A DNA stretch of 64,000 nucleotides from Mixta mediterraneensis (GCF_014946725.1 NZ_JACFXY010000002.1:1-64000); one strand, 5' to 3'; shown: positions 36,669-49,617, counted from the first letter of the stretch. Made by a program: numbers and translations. The notes: generated by a model from the letters alone, not told the origin.

Positions 36669-37760
36669 CTAGACGTTGAACAAGAAGTTCATCACATCGC
36701 CATCTTTAACAATATATTCTTTACCTTCCGAACGCATTTTACCGGCTTCTTTAGCCCCTTGCTCGCCCTTGAAGGTGATAAAGTCATTGAACGCGATGGT
36801 TTGCGCACGGATAAAACCTTTTTCAAAATCGGTATGGATTTTGCCAGCGGCCTGCGGAGCCGTTGCGCCAACCGGAATGGTCCATGCGCGTACTTCTTTT
36901 ACACCAGCGGTGAAGTAGGTTTGCAGATTAAGCAGCGAATATCCGGCACGGATTACGCGGTTCAGGCCTGGCTCTTCCAGACCCAGCTCGGCCATAAACT
37001 CAGCGCGATCTTCGTCCTCCAGCTCAGCAATATCGGATTCAACGGCGGCACATACCGGCACTACCACCGAGCCTTCGGCTTCAGCAATAGCGCGAACCTG
37101 ATCCAGATACGGATTATTTTCAAAGCCGTCTTCGTTAACATTGGCGATGTACATGGTAGGCTTCAGGGTCAGAAAACTCAGATAGCGGAGGGCCGCTTTT
37201 TCGTCGGCATCCAGATCCAGGGCACGCAGCATACCTGCGTTTGACAGGTGCGGCAGGCATTTTTCCAGCGCAGCCAGCTCGACTTTAGCGTCCTTATCGC
37301 CGCCCTTGGCTTTCTTTTGCACACGCTGAATCGCACGTTCACAGGTGTCCAAATCAGACAACGCCAGCTCGGTGTTGATTACGTCAATATCTTCGGCCGG
37401 GTTTACTTTGCCCGCAACGTGAATGATGTTGTCGTTTTCAAAGCAGCGCACCACGTGACCAATAGCTTCCGTTTCACGGATGTTCGTCAGGAATTGATTG
37501 CCCAGACCTTCACCTTTGGAGGCGCCTTTTACCAGGCCGGCGATGTCGACAAATTCCATGGTAGTCGGCACGACACGCTGTGGCTTAACAATCTCTGCCA
37601 GCTGATCGAGGCGTAAATCCGGCATTGGCACCACACCAGTGTTGGGTTCAATGGTGCAAAAAGGGAAGTTAGCCGCTTCGATGCCCGCTTTAGTCAGCGC
37701 GTTGAACAGAGTGGATTTACCGACGTTCGGCAGGCCCACGATACCGCATTTGAATCCCAT
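36669..37760 (-). CDS. ychF: YchF (EngD), ribosome-associated ATPase
   Basis: A 363-residue Obg-family P-loop protein: [18 protein letters not shown] (Walker A), [20 protein letters not shown] (G3 region), IANVNEDGF in place of the NKxD GTP specificity motif, and a C-terminal TGS domain ([37 protein letters not shown]). The replaced NKxD explains its ATP preference. It binds ribosomes and dampens the oxidative stress response. The ATG at 37760 is the family start. It follows pth, as in E. coli. Confidence 0.96.
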   Translation of the reverse strand: MGFKCGIVGLPNVGKSTLFNALTKAGIEAANFPFCTIEPNTGVVPMPDLRLDQLAEIVKPQRVVPTTMEFVDIAGLVKGASKGEGLGNQFLTNIRETEAIGHVVRCFENDNIIHVAGKVNPAEDIDVINTELALSDLDTCERAIQRVQKKAKGGDKDAKVELAALEKCLPHLSNAGMLRALDLDADEKAALRYLSFLTLKPTMYIANVNEDGFENNPYLDQVRAIAEAEGSVVVPVCAAVESDIAELEDEDRAEFMAELGLEEPGLNRVIRAGYSLLNLQTYFTAGVKEVRAWTIPVGATAPQAAGKIHTDFEKGFIRAQTIAFNDFITFKGEQGAKEAGKMRSEGKEYIVKDGDVMNFLFNV

Positions 37761-37869
37761 GGTTTGATACCCTTTATAACTGGATGAATAAAACATCGCG
37801 GGATGTTCTATCGGAAACGAAATAAAAAATTTCGCGCATTATACACATAATTGCGACGAATCTGGACCT

Positions 37870-38457
37870 TTAGTCTGGTCTGAAGGCGTGCAAACGATTC
37901 ATTGCTTTGATGCGATCCTCTTTTAGCCACAATTCGGTGCAGCGCACGGCTTCGTCAATCGCATCGTCAATCATTTTTTGCTCGCTTGCTGGTGGTTTGC
38001 CTAACACAAAGCCGGTCACTTTATTGCGATCGCCGGGATGGCCAATGCCAATACGTAGCCGGTGGAAATTATTATTATTCCCCAGTTTGCTGATAATGTC
38101 TTTTAGCCCATTGTGGCCGCCATGACCGCCGCCTTGCTTAAATTTAGCGACACCAGGGGGTAAGTCGAGTTCATCATGCGCCACCAGAATTTCTTCCGGC
38201 GTAATGCGATAAAAAGTCGCCATCGCGGCGACCGCTTTACCACTTAAATTCATAAAAGTTGTCGGCACCAGTAAACGTACATCTTCACCGGCAATCGCCA
38301 GTCGCGCCGTGTAGCCAAAGAATTTGCTCTCTTCCTTTAATGACTGATTGTGACGATCAGCCAACAAATCCAGATACCAGGCACCCGCATTGTGTCGCGT
38401 GGCGGCATACTCTGCGCCCGGATTGGCGAGGCCAACAATCAGTTTAATGCTGCTCAC
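37870..38457 (-). CDS. pth: Peptidyl-tRNA hydrolase
   Basis: A 195-residue enzyme with the Pth motifs: [20 protein letters not shown] (catalytic His), [21 protein letters not shown] (catalytic Asp), [20 protein letters not shown] and [12 protein letters not shown]. It recycles tRNA from peptidyl-tRNA that has dropped off ribosomes. The likely start is GTG at 38457 (SSIKLIVG follows), preceded by AGGAT; the longer frame upstream has no supporting site. It is co-directional with ychF, 109 bp apart. Confidence 0.94.
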   Translation of the reverse strand: MSSIKLIVGLANPGAEYAATRHNAGAWYLDLLADRHNQSLKEESKFFGYTARLAIAGEDVRLLVPTTFMNLSGKAVAAMATFYRITPEEILVAHDELDLPPGVAKFKQGGGHGGHNGLKDIISKLGNNNNFHRLRIGIGHPGDRNKVTGFVLGKPPASEQKMIDDAIDEAVRCTELWLKEDRIKAMNRLHAFRPD

Positions 38458-38717
38458 GATGAATATCCTGCTGTTGTACGGAAAGGGCGATAGTTTACTT
38501 CGCCGATAACGAGATGACAAAGACCGCACGAGGCAAGTAATTAAGTGAGGTGATTAATCATTTTTCATCTAAATCAACAGGGTATCCGTAAAGATGTGTC
38601 AGCGTTTATTTCTATTGTGTGATCTCAGGCGCAACCGGGATGCCATTCATTGCCTAGACTTATGGTCAGTTAACATTGTGTGCGGTTTTCAATCGTTCAT
38701 AACAATGGAGGTGGAAA

Positions 38718-38996
38718 ATGAAGCGTCATCATTCTCGTGTAGCGGGTATTACCTTAATGGTGCTGGGTTTGCTTACGATGGTGCTGGGGGTTGGCTATTC
38801 AATTCTTAACCAGATGCCATCGCTTCACCTGCCACAATTTTTGGCTCATGGGGCGATGTTCAGTATCTTTATTGGCGCATTATTGTGGCTGGCTGGCGCA
38901 TGTATAAGCGGTCGTGAAAAGGTTGAAGATCGTTATTACTGGCTACGCCATTATGGCGATAAGCGCTGCCGCCGTTCACACCATTCCCATCACTAA
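38718..38996 (+). CDS. ychH: YchH, small inner-membrane stress protein
   Basis: A 92-residue protein with two TM helices (VAGITLMVLGLLTMVLGVGY, LAHGAMFSIFIGALLWLAGA) and a basic, His-rich tail. The family is induced by cadmium, peroxide and acid in E. coli. The ATG at 38718 follows GGAGGTG. It is divergent from pth, the usual arrangement. Its stop overlaps the convergent stop of the cyclase gene. Confidence 0.9.
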   Translation: MKRHHSRVAGITLMVLGLLTMVLGVGYSILNQMPSLHLPQFLAHGAMFSIFIGALLWLAGACISGREKVEDRYYWLRHYGDKRCRRSHHSHH

Positions 38997-40162
38997 ACGG
39001 CAGTAGAAAGGGCGAGATACTGCTCAGTGCGATTTCTGCCGCTGGATTTGGCGCGATAAAGCGCTTCATCGGCCAGCGCCAGCAGCGCTTCAAAGCGTTG
39101 TTCGCTGTTGTTTGAAGCAGCAAAGCCGATACTGACTGAGTACGCAATATTATCGGGTTGAGAGAGCTGAGCGGCAAGCCGAATGCGTTCACACCACAAC
39201 CATGCCTCAGCGGCATGAGCCGGAATAATTGCAGCAAACTCTTCCCCGCCCAGGCGGGCGAAACGTCCTTCTCTCGGCAATAACGTTTGCACAACACCAC
39301 AAAAATCAACCAGCACGCGATCGCCTTGTTGATGACCAAAGCGGTCGTTGATGCTCTTAAAATGATCGAGATCGAATATGACTGCAGTGAACGGTTTCTG
39401 CTGGCGTAAGCGGTGCGCGACCATGCGTTCGGCATAGTTGAAAAGTGCGCGTCGGTTCCAGACATTGGTTAAAGGATCGTGCATCGAAGCATTAAGGTGC
39501 GCAATCTGCGTGCGTTCATTTACCATCGCAAGAATAGTAAACGTCAATCCAATCACAAACAGGATAGATTCCAGGATCACATAGCCCGAAAAACTGGAGC
39601 CGCCGATGGCACCTTTTAACGGGCTGGCGGTAGCGTTATCAAGAAAGATGCGCGTCCCGTTAAACAACAAATGTATCCACAATAATAACTGGGCCGGCCA
39701 AAACGTTACTTTGAGCATGTCACGCTTGAGCCATAATAACTGGATTAACGCGCTGATATATAACATGCAGACGATGCACATCACTAAAATGCGCTTTGGC
39801 ATCGAATAATAAAACGTAGGGAATAAACACAAAACTGCCCAGAGCAGCGCACCGAGCAACCAGCTGACACCAAATGGTTTACCACAGAACTGGCGAAACG
39901 CATTCAATAGTCCGCCATATGCTAACATCATCAATATATTACCGACGGCTACAGGTAAAAACTGCAAGCCGCTGCTGCGCAAACTGCTGAGAAAAACCGC
40001 GACGAGCGTTAGCGTTAGTGAAATGCAGGTAAAGCCAAGCACGCGATTGTATTGCGCGCCCATCCAGGCAAAAACCATAATGATGCTTAAAAACCCCAGC
40101 ACGTAAAGCTCGCAAATAAACAGTGTGTAAATATCGAGGTTCATCGTGGTCGGCGTTCTCAT
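38993..40162 (-). CDS. Membrane diguanylate cyclase (GGDEF)
   Basis: A 389-residue protein with about six TM helices in the first ~230 residues and a C-terminal GGDEF domain: DPLTNVWNRRALFNYAERMV, FDLDHFKSINDRFGHQQGDR (metal Asp), and the signature RLGGEEFAAII. The catalytic residues are intact, so it should make cyclic-di-GMP. The allosteric I-site RxxD upstream of the signature reads REGR, so product inhibition is probably lost. It is convergent with ychH, overlapping by 4 bp. ATG at 40162 or 40144; neither has a strong ribosome-binding site. Input signal unknown. Confidence 0.88.
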   Translation of the reverse strand: MRTPTTMNLDIYTLFICELYVLGFLSIIMVFAWMGAQYNRVLGFTCISLTLTLVAVFLSSLRSSGLQFLPVAVGNILMMLAYGGLLNAFRQFCGKPFGVSWLLGALLWAVLCLFPTFYYSMPKRILVMCIVCMLYISALIQLLWLKRDMLKVTFWPAQLLLWIHLLFNGTRIFLDNATASPLKGAIGGSSFSGYVILESILFVIGLTFTILAMVNERTQIAHLNASMHDPLTNVWNRRALFNYAERMVAHRLRQQKPFTAVIFDLDHFKSINDRFGHQQGDRVLVDFCGVVQTLLPREGRFARLGGEEFAAIIPAHAAEAWLWCERIRLAAQLSQPDNIAYSVSIGFAASNNSEQRFEALLALADEALYRAKSSGRNRTEQYLALSTAV

Positions 40163-40340
40163 CAAAAAGTGCCGAGCAAAATACCATTATTTAATTTACA
40201 GCAGAAGCATTAGTGCCAGCCCTAAATCAAAACAGTATTTGGCTTTGAGAATGACCGTATTAGAGCAAAATTATCGCGGGAATATTGGATGAGGAAGCGG
40301 GTTAATCGGTATTAAAAAAAGATGTTGCCAAAAGAGAATG

Positions 40341-40366
40341 AAAAAACCGGGCACGAGGCCCGGTTT
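40341..40366 (-). terminator. Terminator after prs
   Basis: The stem AACCGGGC / GCCCGGTT with a short loop (CTCGT on minus) is followed by TTTTTT on the minus strand, 9 bp beyond the prs stop. Confidence 0.85.
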
Positions 40367-40374
40367 GGCGAAGA

Positions 40375-41394
<1,020 letters not shown>

Positions 41395-41447
41395 TCACAC
41401 GGGTGTGTTAATGCGAGACGTGCAATGTCTGGAACGGAGTGACACTG

Positions 41448-42317
41448 TCACGCAGTCGCGGGTCGCTTAGAAAGTGTACGCTGAAGCGGAGAGACGTTAA
41501 CGCCTCTTGCCACAAAACCGCGTATTCCTTTCGGAGCAAGTTCCAGCACCTGACGTGCAGCGGACTCGGTGTCGAATTCAGCAAACACACAAGCGCCGGT
41601 GCCCGTCAGGCGCGACGGCGCGTATTCTAGCAGCCAGGAAACAAGCGCATCAACCTCGCGAAAACGTTTTCTTACCACTGCTTCACAATCATTGCTGAAT
41701 GGAGCACGCAAAAGTGTCGCTAAATCACGCAACGGTGTGTCCCACGTCAGGGCAGGATCGCTGAATACTTCCGGTGTACTAATGCTGACCCCAGGATGGG
41801 CTACCAGATACCACTTTTCGTCAGGCAGAGCGGGCTGTAGCTGCTCGCCGACCCCTTCAGCAAAAGCGGCAAAACCCTTAACAAAAACCGGTACGTCGGC
41901 CCCTAATTGCAGGCCAAGGTTTGCCAGTTCATCCTGGGTTAATCCGCACTGCCATAAATAATTTAGCGCCACCAAAATTGTCGCTGCATTTGAGGAGCCA
42001 CCGCCTAATCCGCCACCCATCGGCAATTTTTTCACGATACTGATCTGTGCGCCGGCATTTTTCGGCAGCGAATGGCTGCGCTGGGCTGCATTTTTAAGCA
42101 GTTCTGCCGCGCGGACGATAAGGTTTTGCGCGTCAGGCACACCTGCAACCGGCGTTAACAGGCTGATAACGCCGCTCTGGTCAGGTGTGATGTGCAGCGT
42201 GTCGCCATAATCCAGAAACTGAAACAGCGTCTGCAGATTATGGTAGCCGTCAGGGCGACGGCCAGTGATATAGAGAAAAAGATTCAGTTTTGCCGGAGCG
42301 GGCCAGGTTGTAATCAT
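41448..42317 (-). CDS. ispE: 4-diphosphocytidyl-2-C-methyl-D-erythritol kinase
   Basis: A 289-residue GHMP kinase of the MEP isoprenoid pathway: [20 protein letters not shown] at the N-terminus, the glycine-rich loop [20 protein letters not shown], and the C-terminal [13 protein letters not shown] motif. The ATG overlaps the lolB stop by 4 bp, so translation is probably coupled. Prs is 125 bp downstream. Confidence 0.96.
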   Translation of the reverse strand: MITTWPAPAKLNLFLYITGRRPDGYHNLQTLFQFLDYGDTLHITPDQSGVISLLTPVAGVPDAQNLIVRAAELLKNAAQRSHSLPKNAGAQISIVKKLPMGGGLGGGSSNAATILVALNYLWQCGLTQDELANLGLQLGADVPVFVKGFAAFAEGVGEQLQPALPDEKWYLVAHPGVSISTPEVFSDPALTWDTPLRDLATLLRAPFSNDCEAVVRKRFREVDALVSWLLEYAPSRLTGTGACVFAEFDTESAARQVLELAPKGIRGFVARGVNVSPLQRTLSKRPATA

Positions 42318-42937
42318 TGAACGGTCCAGCTGTCCATACGTAGCTTAATGCGCTGATCGCCCTCTTTCAGCTCCAGATTAGCGGGCAGTGGGGGCGTAAC
42401 GTTGTTGTCATAGCCAGAGAGGGTAACCTGCCATTGCTGGCCGTTGCGGCTGTAGTTCAGGCTACGCAACTGATACTTATCGTTCAGCTGGTAGTCGCTG
42501 GCATCGCCTGGTAACCCCATCATCCATTGCCGCAGATTAGCCAGCGGAATATCCATGCCGGTTAGCTGTGAAATCATTTTTTCAGCGTCGTTGCTGACGT
42601 AGCGCTTGCCTTTATTATCAACCAGCTGAACGACCGATCCCTGGGCATCCAGCTGCAATTCGGTGCTGCCCAGTGGGTTGGTTAACAGCAGACGATAGCG
42701 ATCAGGCGCAGTTTGCTGCCAGTTAAAGCGTGCGTAGACTTTTTGCTTATCCGATAAGTAAGCAAACGCACCGCGCGTCTGGTAATGCGTCACTTTAGTA
42801 ACCGCTTGTTGATGCTGTTGCCACTGTGGTGCGGTAATGTCTGGACCTGGCCCTTGCGGTTTGTTCACGCTACAGGCAGCAAGCAACACGCTGGCAAAGG
42901 GCAAAAGGCGCAACAGATTACGTGGGGAATTAAGCAT
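42314..42937 (-). CDS. lolB: LolB, outer-membrane lipoprotein receptor
   Basis: A 207-residue lipoprotein precursor with a signal sequence and lipobox (VLLAAC, Cys at ~21-22), followed by the LolB fold ([40 protein letters not shown] strand). It receives lipoproteins from LolA and inserts them into the outer membrane. ATG at 42937; divergent from hemA. Confidence 0.95.
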   Translation of the reverse strand: MLNSPRNLLRLLPFASVLLAACSVNKPQGPGPDITAPQWQQHQQAVTKVTHYQTRGAFAYLSDKQKVYARFNWQQTAPDRYRLLLTNPLGSTELQLDAQGSVVQLVDNKGKRYVSNDAEKMISQLTGMDIPLANLRQWMMGLPGDASDYQLNDKYQLRSLNYSRNGQQWQVTLSGYDNNVTPPLPANLELKEGDQRIKLRMDSWTVQ

Positions 42938-43153
42938 CAAGTGGTCATCTCCTCAGACACATTTTTAATTCGTAACGGATAACGCTAACCATCCGCATTT
43001 AAGCAGTCAATGCTGTTATACGCGAAATTGCGCGAGTTCAGGTTAATCTTATTACAGTCATAGCCTTTGTATGGCTTTTCTTGATCTGTCGCATCTTGTA
43101 GAATGCGCTTCACAAAACCCTGACATTATTGGGACATCCCAACTCAAATCACC

Positions 43154-44410
43154 ATGACGCTGCTCGCACTCGGAATCAATCACAAAACTGCCCCCGTTGC
43201 TCTGCGCGAACGTGTATCGTTCGGGCCGGAGACGCTGGAGCTGGCTTTAAACAGCCTGCTCTCTCAGCCAATGGTGCAGAGTGGCGTGGTGTTATCAACC
43301 TGTAATCGCACCGAACTTTACCTGAGCGTAGAACAACAGATTGATCTGCAAGAGCGTTTGGTACGCTGGCTGTGCGAATATCATCAGCTAAATGAAGAAG
43401 ATGTGCGCAACAGTCTTTACTGGCATCAGGATAACGACGCGGTCAGCCATTTAATGCGTGTTGCCAGCGGTCTTGATTCGCTGGTACTGGGCGAGCCGCA
43501 GATTCTGGGCCAGGTGAAAAAAGCGTTTGCTGATTCACAACGCGGACATGCCCTGAGCAGTGAGCTGGAGCGCATGTTCCAGAAAACCTTCTCTGTTGCC
43601 AAGCGCGTGCGCACCGAAACAGAGATTGGGGCCAATGCCGTTTCCGTTGCCTTTGCTGCCTGTACGCTGGCGCGCCAAATTTTTGAATCTCTCTCTACCG
43701 TTAACGTGCTGCTGGTCGGGGCGGGTGAAACCATTGAGCTGGTGGCGCGTCATCTGCGTGAACACCAGGTGAAAAAGCTGATCATCGCTAACCGTACTCG
43801 CGAACGTGCCGAAGCGCTGGCGGCGGAAGTCGGAGCGGAAGTGATTAGCCTGGCGGATATTGATTCCCGTCTGACCGAAGCTGACATTATTATCTCTTCA
43901 ACCTCCAGCCCGTTACCCATTATCGGTAAAGGGATGGTGGAACGCGCTCTGAAAGCACGCCGTAATCAGCCGATGCTGTTGGTGGATATTGCGGTTCCGC
44001 GCGACGTGGAGCCGGAAGTCGGCAAACTGGCCAACGCCTATCTGTATAGCGTCGATGACCTGCAGGCCATCATTGAACAAAATCTGGCGCAGCGCAAAGC
44101 AGCAGCGATTCAGGCAGAAAGTATTGTGGTACAGGAAAGCAGCGAATTTATGGCGTGGCTGCGTGCGCAAGGAGCCGTAAATACCATTCGCGAATACCGT
44201 TCACAGGCAGACGATATTCGCGCCGAGCTGGAAGGTCGCGCATTGCAGGCCCTGCAACAGGGAGCCGATCCGCAAAAAGTCATGCAGGATCTGGCGCATA
44301 AACTGACTAACCGCTTAATTCACGCACCAACCAAATCTCTTCAGCAGGCCGCCCGCGACGGCGACTCAGAACGCCTGCAGATTTTACGCGACAGCCTGGG
44401 TCTTGAGTAG
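43154..44410 (+). CDS. hemA: Glutamyl-tRNA reductase
   Basis: A 418-residue enzyme for the first step of C5 tetrapyrrole synthesis, reducing Glu-tRNA to glutamate-1-semialdehyde. [20 protein letters not shown] is the conserved N-terminus. Cys50 in [13 protein letters not shown] is the catalytic thiol, the NADPH-binding domain has [17 protein letters not shown], and a C-terminal dimerisation helix follows. hemA, prfA and prmC form a conserved operon; the gaps here are 45 bp and overlap. Confidence 0.97.
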   Translation: MTLLALGINHKTAPVALRERVSFGPETLELALNSLLSQPMVQSGVVLSTCNRTELYLSVEQQIDLQERLVRWLCEYHQLNEEDVRNSLYWHQDNDAVSHLMRVASGLDSLVLGEPQILGQVKKAFADSQRGHALSSELERMFQKTFSVAKRVRTETEIGANAVSVAFAACTLARQIFESLSTVNVLLVGAGETIELVARHLREHQVKKLIIANRTRERAEALAAEVGAEVISLADIDSRLTEADIIISSTSSPLPIIGKGMVERALKARRNQPMLLVDIAVPRDVEPEVGKLANAYLYSVDDLQAIIEQNLAQRKAAAIQAESIVVQESSEFMAWLRAQGAVNTIREYRSQADDIRAELEGRALQALQQGADPQKVMQDLAHKLTNRLIHAPTKSLQQAARDGDSERLQILRDSLGLE

Positions 44411-44455
44411 ATACCCTCTGGCTGTTGCCACCTGTTACGGGAATCCCACATTTAA

Positions 44456-45538
44456 ATGAAAACCTCAATTGTTGCCAAACTAGAAGCGCTGCAGGAGCGC
44501 CACGAAGAAGTGGAAGCGATGCTGGGTAATGCGGCTGTCATTGCCGATCAGGAACGTTTTCGGGCACTTTCGCGTGAATATGCTCAGCTCAGTGATGTGA
44601 CACGCTGTTTCCGCGACTGGCAGCAGGTCCAGGAAGATAGCGAAACCGCGAAAATGCTGCTCGACGATCCTGAAATGCGAGATATGGCCCAGGAGGAGTT
44701 ACAGCAGGCGCGGGAGCAAAGTGAAACGCTGGAACAGCAGCTGCAAGTGTTGCTACTGCCAAAAGATCCCGACGATGAGCGCGCCTGTTTTGTTGAAGTC
44801 CGGGCGGGAACCGGCGGTGATGAAGCCGCGATCTTTGCTGGCGATCTGTTCCGTATGTACAGCCGCTACGCTGAAGCACGTCGCTGGCGTGTTGAAATCG
44901 TCAGCGCCAGTGATGGCGAACATGGCGGTTATAAAGAGGTCATTGCCCGTATCATCGGTGAAGGTGCTTATGGTCGGCTGAAATTTGAATCGGGCGGCCA
45001 TCGCGTACAGCGTGTGCCGGAGACCGAATCGCAAGGGCGTATCCACACGTCTGCCTGCACCGTTGCGGTAATGCCGGAATTGCCAGAAGCAGATATGCCA
45101 GAAATTAATGCGGGCGATCTGAAAATTGACACCTTCCGTTCGTCAGGCGCGGGTGGTCAGCACGTTAATACCACCGATTCGGCGATTCGTATTACCCACC
45201 TGCCGACCGGCATTGTGGTGGAGTGTCAGGATGAGCGTTCGCAGCATAAAAACAAAGCCAAAGCGTTAGCCGTATTAGGCGCGCGTATTCATGCTGCCGA
45301 AATGGCGAAACGTCAGGCGGCAGAAGCCAGTACGCGTCGCAACTTGCTGGGCAGCGGCGATCGTTCCGATCGTATTCGCACCTATAACTTTCCGCAGGGG
45401 CGCGTTACCGATCATCGCATCAATCTGACTATTTACCGTCTGGATGAGACCATGGAAGGCAAGCTGGAAAGCCTGATTGAACCTATCGTGCAGGAATATC
45501 AGGCCGATCAGTTGGCCGCGCTGGCTGGTCAGGATTAA
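44456..45538 (+). CDS. prfA: Peptide chain release factor 1
   Basis: A 360-residue class I release factor. The codon-recognition tripeptide PxT appears as PET in [20 protein letters not shown], and the GGQ catalytic loop as [22 protein letters not shown]1 reads UAA and UAG. Its stop overlaps the start of prmC (TAATG), whose product methylates the GGQ glutamine. Confidence 0.97.
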   Translation: MKTSIVAKLEALQERHEEVEAMLGNAAVIADQERFRALSREYAQLSDVTRCFRDWQQVQEDSETAKMLLDDPEMRDMAQEELQQAREQSETLEQQLQVLLLPKDPDDERACFVEVRAGTGGDEAAIFAGDLFRMYSRYAEARRWRVEIVSASDGEHGGYKEVIARIIGEGAYGRLKFESGGHRVQRVPETESQGRIHTSACTVAVMPELPEADMPEINAGDLKIDTFRSSGAGGQHVNTTDSAIRITHLPTGIVVECQDERSQHKNKAKALAVLGARIHAAEMAKRQAAEASTRRNLLGSGDRSDRIRTYNFPQGRVTDHRINLTIYRLDETMEGKLESLIEPIVQEYQADQLAALAGQD

Positions 45539-46371
45539 TGGATATTCGTCACTGGCTGAAACAAGCCGTTGCCCTCTTATGCGGGGGTGATAGCCCAAAG
45601 CGTGACGCAGAAATCCTGCTGAGTTTTGTCACCGGTAAGTCGCGAAGCTGGCTGGTGGCCTTTGATGAGATACCGCTCAGCGACGAACAGCGTGCACAAC
45701 TTGACGCCTTGCTGGCACGTCGCGCGCAAGGCGAACCCGTGGCGCATCTGGTGGGTGAACGCGAATTCTGGTCACTACCGCTGCGCGTTAACGATGCTAC
45801 GTTAATTCCCCGCCCCGATACCGAAATACTGGTTGAGCAGGCGCTGGCGCGCTTGCCCGCGACACCTTCCCGTATCCTCGATCTTGGCACCGGCACGGGC
45901 GCCATTGCCCTGGCGATTGCCAGCGAACGGCCCGATTGCCAAGTGGTGGGCGTAGATCGCATCGAAGCCGCCGTTGAGCTGGCACAGCACAATGCCGACT
46001 CCCTCAATCTTTCTAACGCCACGTTTTTGCTCAGCCACTGGTTCCGTGAACTCTCTCCCAACCGCTTTGAGCTTATCGTCAGTAATCCACCTTATATTGA
46101 TGCCAACGATGTGCATCTCGGACAGGGTGATGTACGTTTTGAACCACGCAGTGCGTTAGTGGCCGATGAGTCGGGTTTAGCTGATTTACGGACGCTGATT
46201 GAGCAAGCGCCAGACTGGTTAACAGCAAGCGGCTGGCTACTACTGGAACATGGCTGGCAGCAGGATGACGCGGTGCGTCAACTGATGCTGAAAAACGGCT
46301 ACCAGGCGGTGGCAACCGCCAGTGATTATGGCGGCAACCCGCGTGTGACTTTCGGTCAAATAGCAAATTAA
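45538..46371 (+). CDS. prmC: PrmC (HemK), release-factor glutamine methyltransferase
   Basis: A 277-residue SAM-dependent N5-glutamine methyltransferase: an N-terminal helical domain, the SAM motif ILDLGTGTGAIALAIASERP, and the NPPY catalytic motif (ELIVSNPPYIDANDVHL). It modifies the GGQ of RF1 and RF2. It shares one base with the prfA stop. Confidence 0.96.
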   Translation: MDIRHWLKQAVALLCGGDSPKRDAEILLSFVTGKSRSWLVAFDEIPLSDEQRAQLDALLARRAQGEPVAHLVGEREFWSLPLRVNDATLIPRPDTEILVEQALARLPATPSRILDLGTGTGAIALAIASERPDCQVVGVDRIEAAVELAQHNADSLNLSNATFLLSHWFRELSPNRFELIVSNPPYIDANDVHLGQGDVRFEPRSALVADESGLADLRTLIEQAPDWLTASGWLLLEHGWQQDDAVRQLMLKNGYQAVATASDYGGNPRVTFGQIAN

Positions 46372-46383
46372 CAAGGACCTGAC

Positions 46384-46782
46384 ATGTTTGCTTATTATCC
46401 TTTGATCAAACAACTGCACTTACTCACAGTGGCGATCACTATCACGCTTTTCCTGCTGCGTTTCTACTGGCAACGCAGCGGCTCAGCCATGCTGACACGC
46501 CGCTGGGTGCGCATTCTGCCGCACGTTAACGACACATTACTGCTGGTTAGCGGAGCCATGTTGGTGATGATCACCCACTTCTATCCATTTTCTCCACAAG
46601 GAAGCTGGCTGACTGAAAAGCTGTTAGGGGTTATTATCTACATCGCCTTAGCTTCCGTGGCACTGAGTCGTCGCCCGCGAACTGACCGCACCCGCTGGAT
46701 TGCCTTTCTTATCGCGTTGATTGCATTGGTGATTGTCATTAAGCTGGCGGTGAGCAAAATGCCATTATTGGGGATAGTATGA
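46384..46782 (+). CDS. sirB2: SirB2 family membrane protein
   Basis: A 132-residue protein with four TM helices (HLLTVAITITLFLLRFYW, VNDTLLLVSGAMLVMITHFY, LLGVIIYIALASVALSRR, FLIALIALVIVIKLAVS), matching the SirB2/YchQ family. Function uncertain. It lies between prmC and sirB1 in the conserved hemA-kdsA block and overlaps sirB1 by 4 bp. Confidence 0.9.
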   Translation: MFAYYPLIKQLHLLTVAITITLFLLRFYWQRSGSAMLTRRWVRILPHVNDTLLLVSGAMLVMITHFYPFSPQGSWLTEKLLGVIIYIALASVALSRRPRTDRTRWIAFLIALIALVIVIKLAVSKMPLLGIV

Positions 46783-47588
46783 CCTCCACTGAACGATTAG
46801 ATTTTAGCCAGACGCCGCTATGTAAAGCGGTGATTGGCGCCACGCTTGCTATCCGGGCCGATTTTCCGGCGTTGTCGGTAGAGAAGCAGTTGTCTGCCTT
46901 AGTTGCTGAAGCGCGTGATTATGTCAGCTGCGAACAGGATGCCGACCTGCAGCTCGAAAAATTGCTGGAGCTGTTTTATCGCCAGTGGGGATTTGGCGGC
47001 GCGAGCGGTATTTATAATCTGTCCGATGCGCTATGGCTGGATAATGTGCTGAAAACCCGCCAGGGCACTGCCGTGTCGCTGGGTATCATTTTTTTGCATA
47101 TCGCAGCCGAGCTGGAACTACCGCTGATGCCGGTGATTTTCCCCACCCAGCTGATTCTGCGCGCTGACTGGATTGATGGAGATAAATGGCTAATCAATCC
47201 GTTCAACGGTGAAACGCTTGATAAGCATACGCTCGAAGTGTGGTTGAAGGGCAATATCAGCCCAACCGCCCGTCTGTATGACGACGATCTGGATGGCGCC
47301 AAAACCATTAATGTGATGCGTAAAATGCTGGATACGCTGAAAGCGGCATTGATGGAAGAGAAGCAGATGGAACTGGCGCTTAACGTCAGCCAGGTGCTGT
47401 TACGCATTGACCCCGATGATCCTTATGAAATTCGCGATCGTGGTTTGATCTATGCGCAGCTTGAGTGCGAACATATCGCCTTAACAGATTTAACTTACTT
47501 CGTTGAGCAGTGTCCCGAGGACCCGGTCAGTGAAATGATCAAAGTTCAGATTCACGCAATTGAACAAAAACAGGTGACGCTGCATTAA
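46779..47588 (+). CDS. sirB1: SirB1 (YchA), transglutaminase-like/TPR protein
   Basis: A 269-residue cytosolic protein with an N-terminal transglutaminase-like domain (FGGASGIYNLSDALWLDNVL, TRQGTAVSLGIIFLHIAAEL) and C-terminal tetratricopeptide-like helices (LALNVSQVLLRIDPDDPYEI). No catalytic Cys aligns with certainty, and its role is unknown in E. coli. It overlaps sirB2 and precedes kdsA by 25 bp. Confidence 0.9.
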   Translation: MTSTERLDFSQTPLCKAVIGATLAIRADFPALSVEKQLSALVAEARDYVSCEQDADLQLEKLLELFYRQWGFGGASGIYNLSDALWLDNVLKTRQGTAVSLGIIFLHIAAELELPLMPVIFPTQLILRADWIDGDKWLINPFNGETLDKHTLEVWLKGNISPTARLYDDDLDGAKTINVMRKMLDTLKAALMEEKQMELALNVSQVLLRIDPDDPYEIRDRGLIYAQLECEHIALTDLTYFVEQCPEDPVSEMIKVQIHAIEQKQVTLH

Positions 47589-47604
47589 GCGCATTCACAA
47601 TTAA

Positions 47605-48468
<864 letters not shown>

Positions 48469-48480
48469 TGCGCCTGACAA

Positions 48481-48507
48481 AAAAGAGCGAGCAATCGCTC
48501 TTTTTTT
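48481..48507 (+). terminator. Terminator between kdsA and chaA
   Basis: The stem AAAGAGCGA / TCGCTCTTT with a short loop and T run lies 12 bp after kdsA. It is nearly symmetrical and can also serve the convergent chaA. Confidence 0.88.
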
Positions 48508-48525
48508 GCCTATAAAACAACCTCG

Positions 48526-49617
48526 TTACAGCATAATAGTCATCAAATAACCCGCAAATAAAGCCAGATGCGCCGCACCGTTCAGAACATTTGTACGGCC
48601 GGTGGAGAAGGAGAGCTGACACAAAATCAGTGCCGTCATCATCATCACCATTTGCGGTGGCGCCAGACCAAATATCAGTTCCTGACCGGTCAGGGTGGCA
48701 ATAAGGGTAACCGCGGGCACGGTTAAAGAAATGGTGGCCAGCACTGAACCGAAGAACAGATTCATGGCGCGCTGTACCTGATTCATCAGTACCGCCCTAA
48801 TCGCACCTAATCCTTCCGGCGACAAAATCAACAGCGCGACCAGAAAACCGGTAAACTGCTGTGGTGCATTCATTTCTGACAGCAAATGCTCCAGCGTACT
48901 GGCATTCATTTTGGTCACGGCAATAACCGCAATTAAATGAACGATCAACCATACCGTATGCCATACGCTGCTGTGCGCCGAGGGTTTACCGTGATGCGGG
49001 TCGCCATCGTCGCTTTCATCTTCATGTTCATAAACAAACAGGCTTTGGTGGGTTTTGGTTTGAATCAGCAGAAACACACCGTACATCGCGGCTGAGATGG
49101 CCGCAATAATCAGTGCCTGAGCGGGGGTAAAATTACTGCCCGGCAGCGCGTTCGGAAACACCAGCGCTAAAATCGCCAGCGGGAATATAGCGATCAAATA
49201 CTGCTTAACGCCCGCCAGGTTGACGTATTGTGTGGCGAACTTACGTCCCCCCAGCAACAGGGCAAAGCCAACCAGCCCGCCGGTAACAATCATAATGATT
49301 GAATAAAGGGTATCGCGCATCAGGCCGGGTGCGGCGTCGCCGGTTGCCATTAGTGCTGAGATCAAGCTTACTTCCAGTATAACTACCGATAAGCTGAGAA
49401 TAAGCGAGCCATAAGGTTCGCCAAGGCGATGCGCGAGGACATCGGCGTGGCGTACCACACTAAATGCGCTACACAGAATAGCAACCAGCGCTAGCAGGTT
49501 AATACCAATAACGACAGGCATTGCCATCTGCCCGCTAAAAAAATAAAGCACGCCTGGCGTAATAATGGGAAAAATCAGCGAAAATTCTTTGTGACGCGTT
49601 TTTTCATGTGTCGGCAT
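48526..49617 (-). CDS. chaA: ChaA, sodium-potassium/proton antiporter
   Basis: A 363-residue CaCA-superfamily antiporter with 11 or so TM helices, two repeated exchanger motifs (HRLGEPYGSLILSLSVVILE, LLILSPEGLGAIRAVLMNQV), and a central acidic/His loop (EHEDESDDGDPHHG). It expels Na+, K+ or Ca2+ at alkaline pH. The ATG at 49617 follows AGAGGA; the longer frame is unsupported. Divergent from chaB. Confidence 0.94.
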   Translation of the reverse strand: MPTHEKTRHKEFSLIFPIITPGVLYFFSGQMAMPVVIGINLLALVAILCSAFSVVRHADVLAHRLGEPYGSLILSLSVVILEVSLISALMATGDAAPGLMRDTLYSIIMIVTGGLVGFALLLGGRKFATQYVNLAGVKQYLIAIFPLAILALVFPNALPGSNFTPAQALIIAAISAAMYGVFLLIQTKTHQSLFVYEHEDESDDGDPHHGKPSAHSSVWHTVWLIVHLIAVIAVTKMNASTLEHLLSEMNAPQQFTGFLVALLILSPEGLGAIRAVLMNQVQRAMNLFFGSVLATISLTVPAVTLIATLTGQELIFGLAPPQMVMMMTALILCQLSFSTGRTNVLNGAAHLALFAGYLMTIML

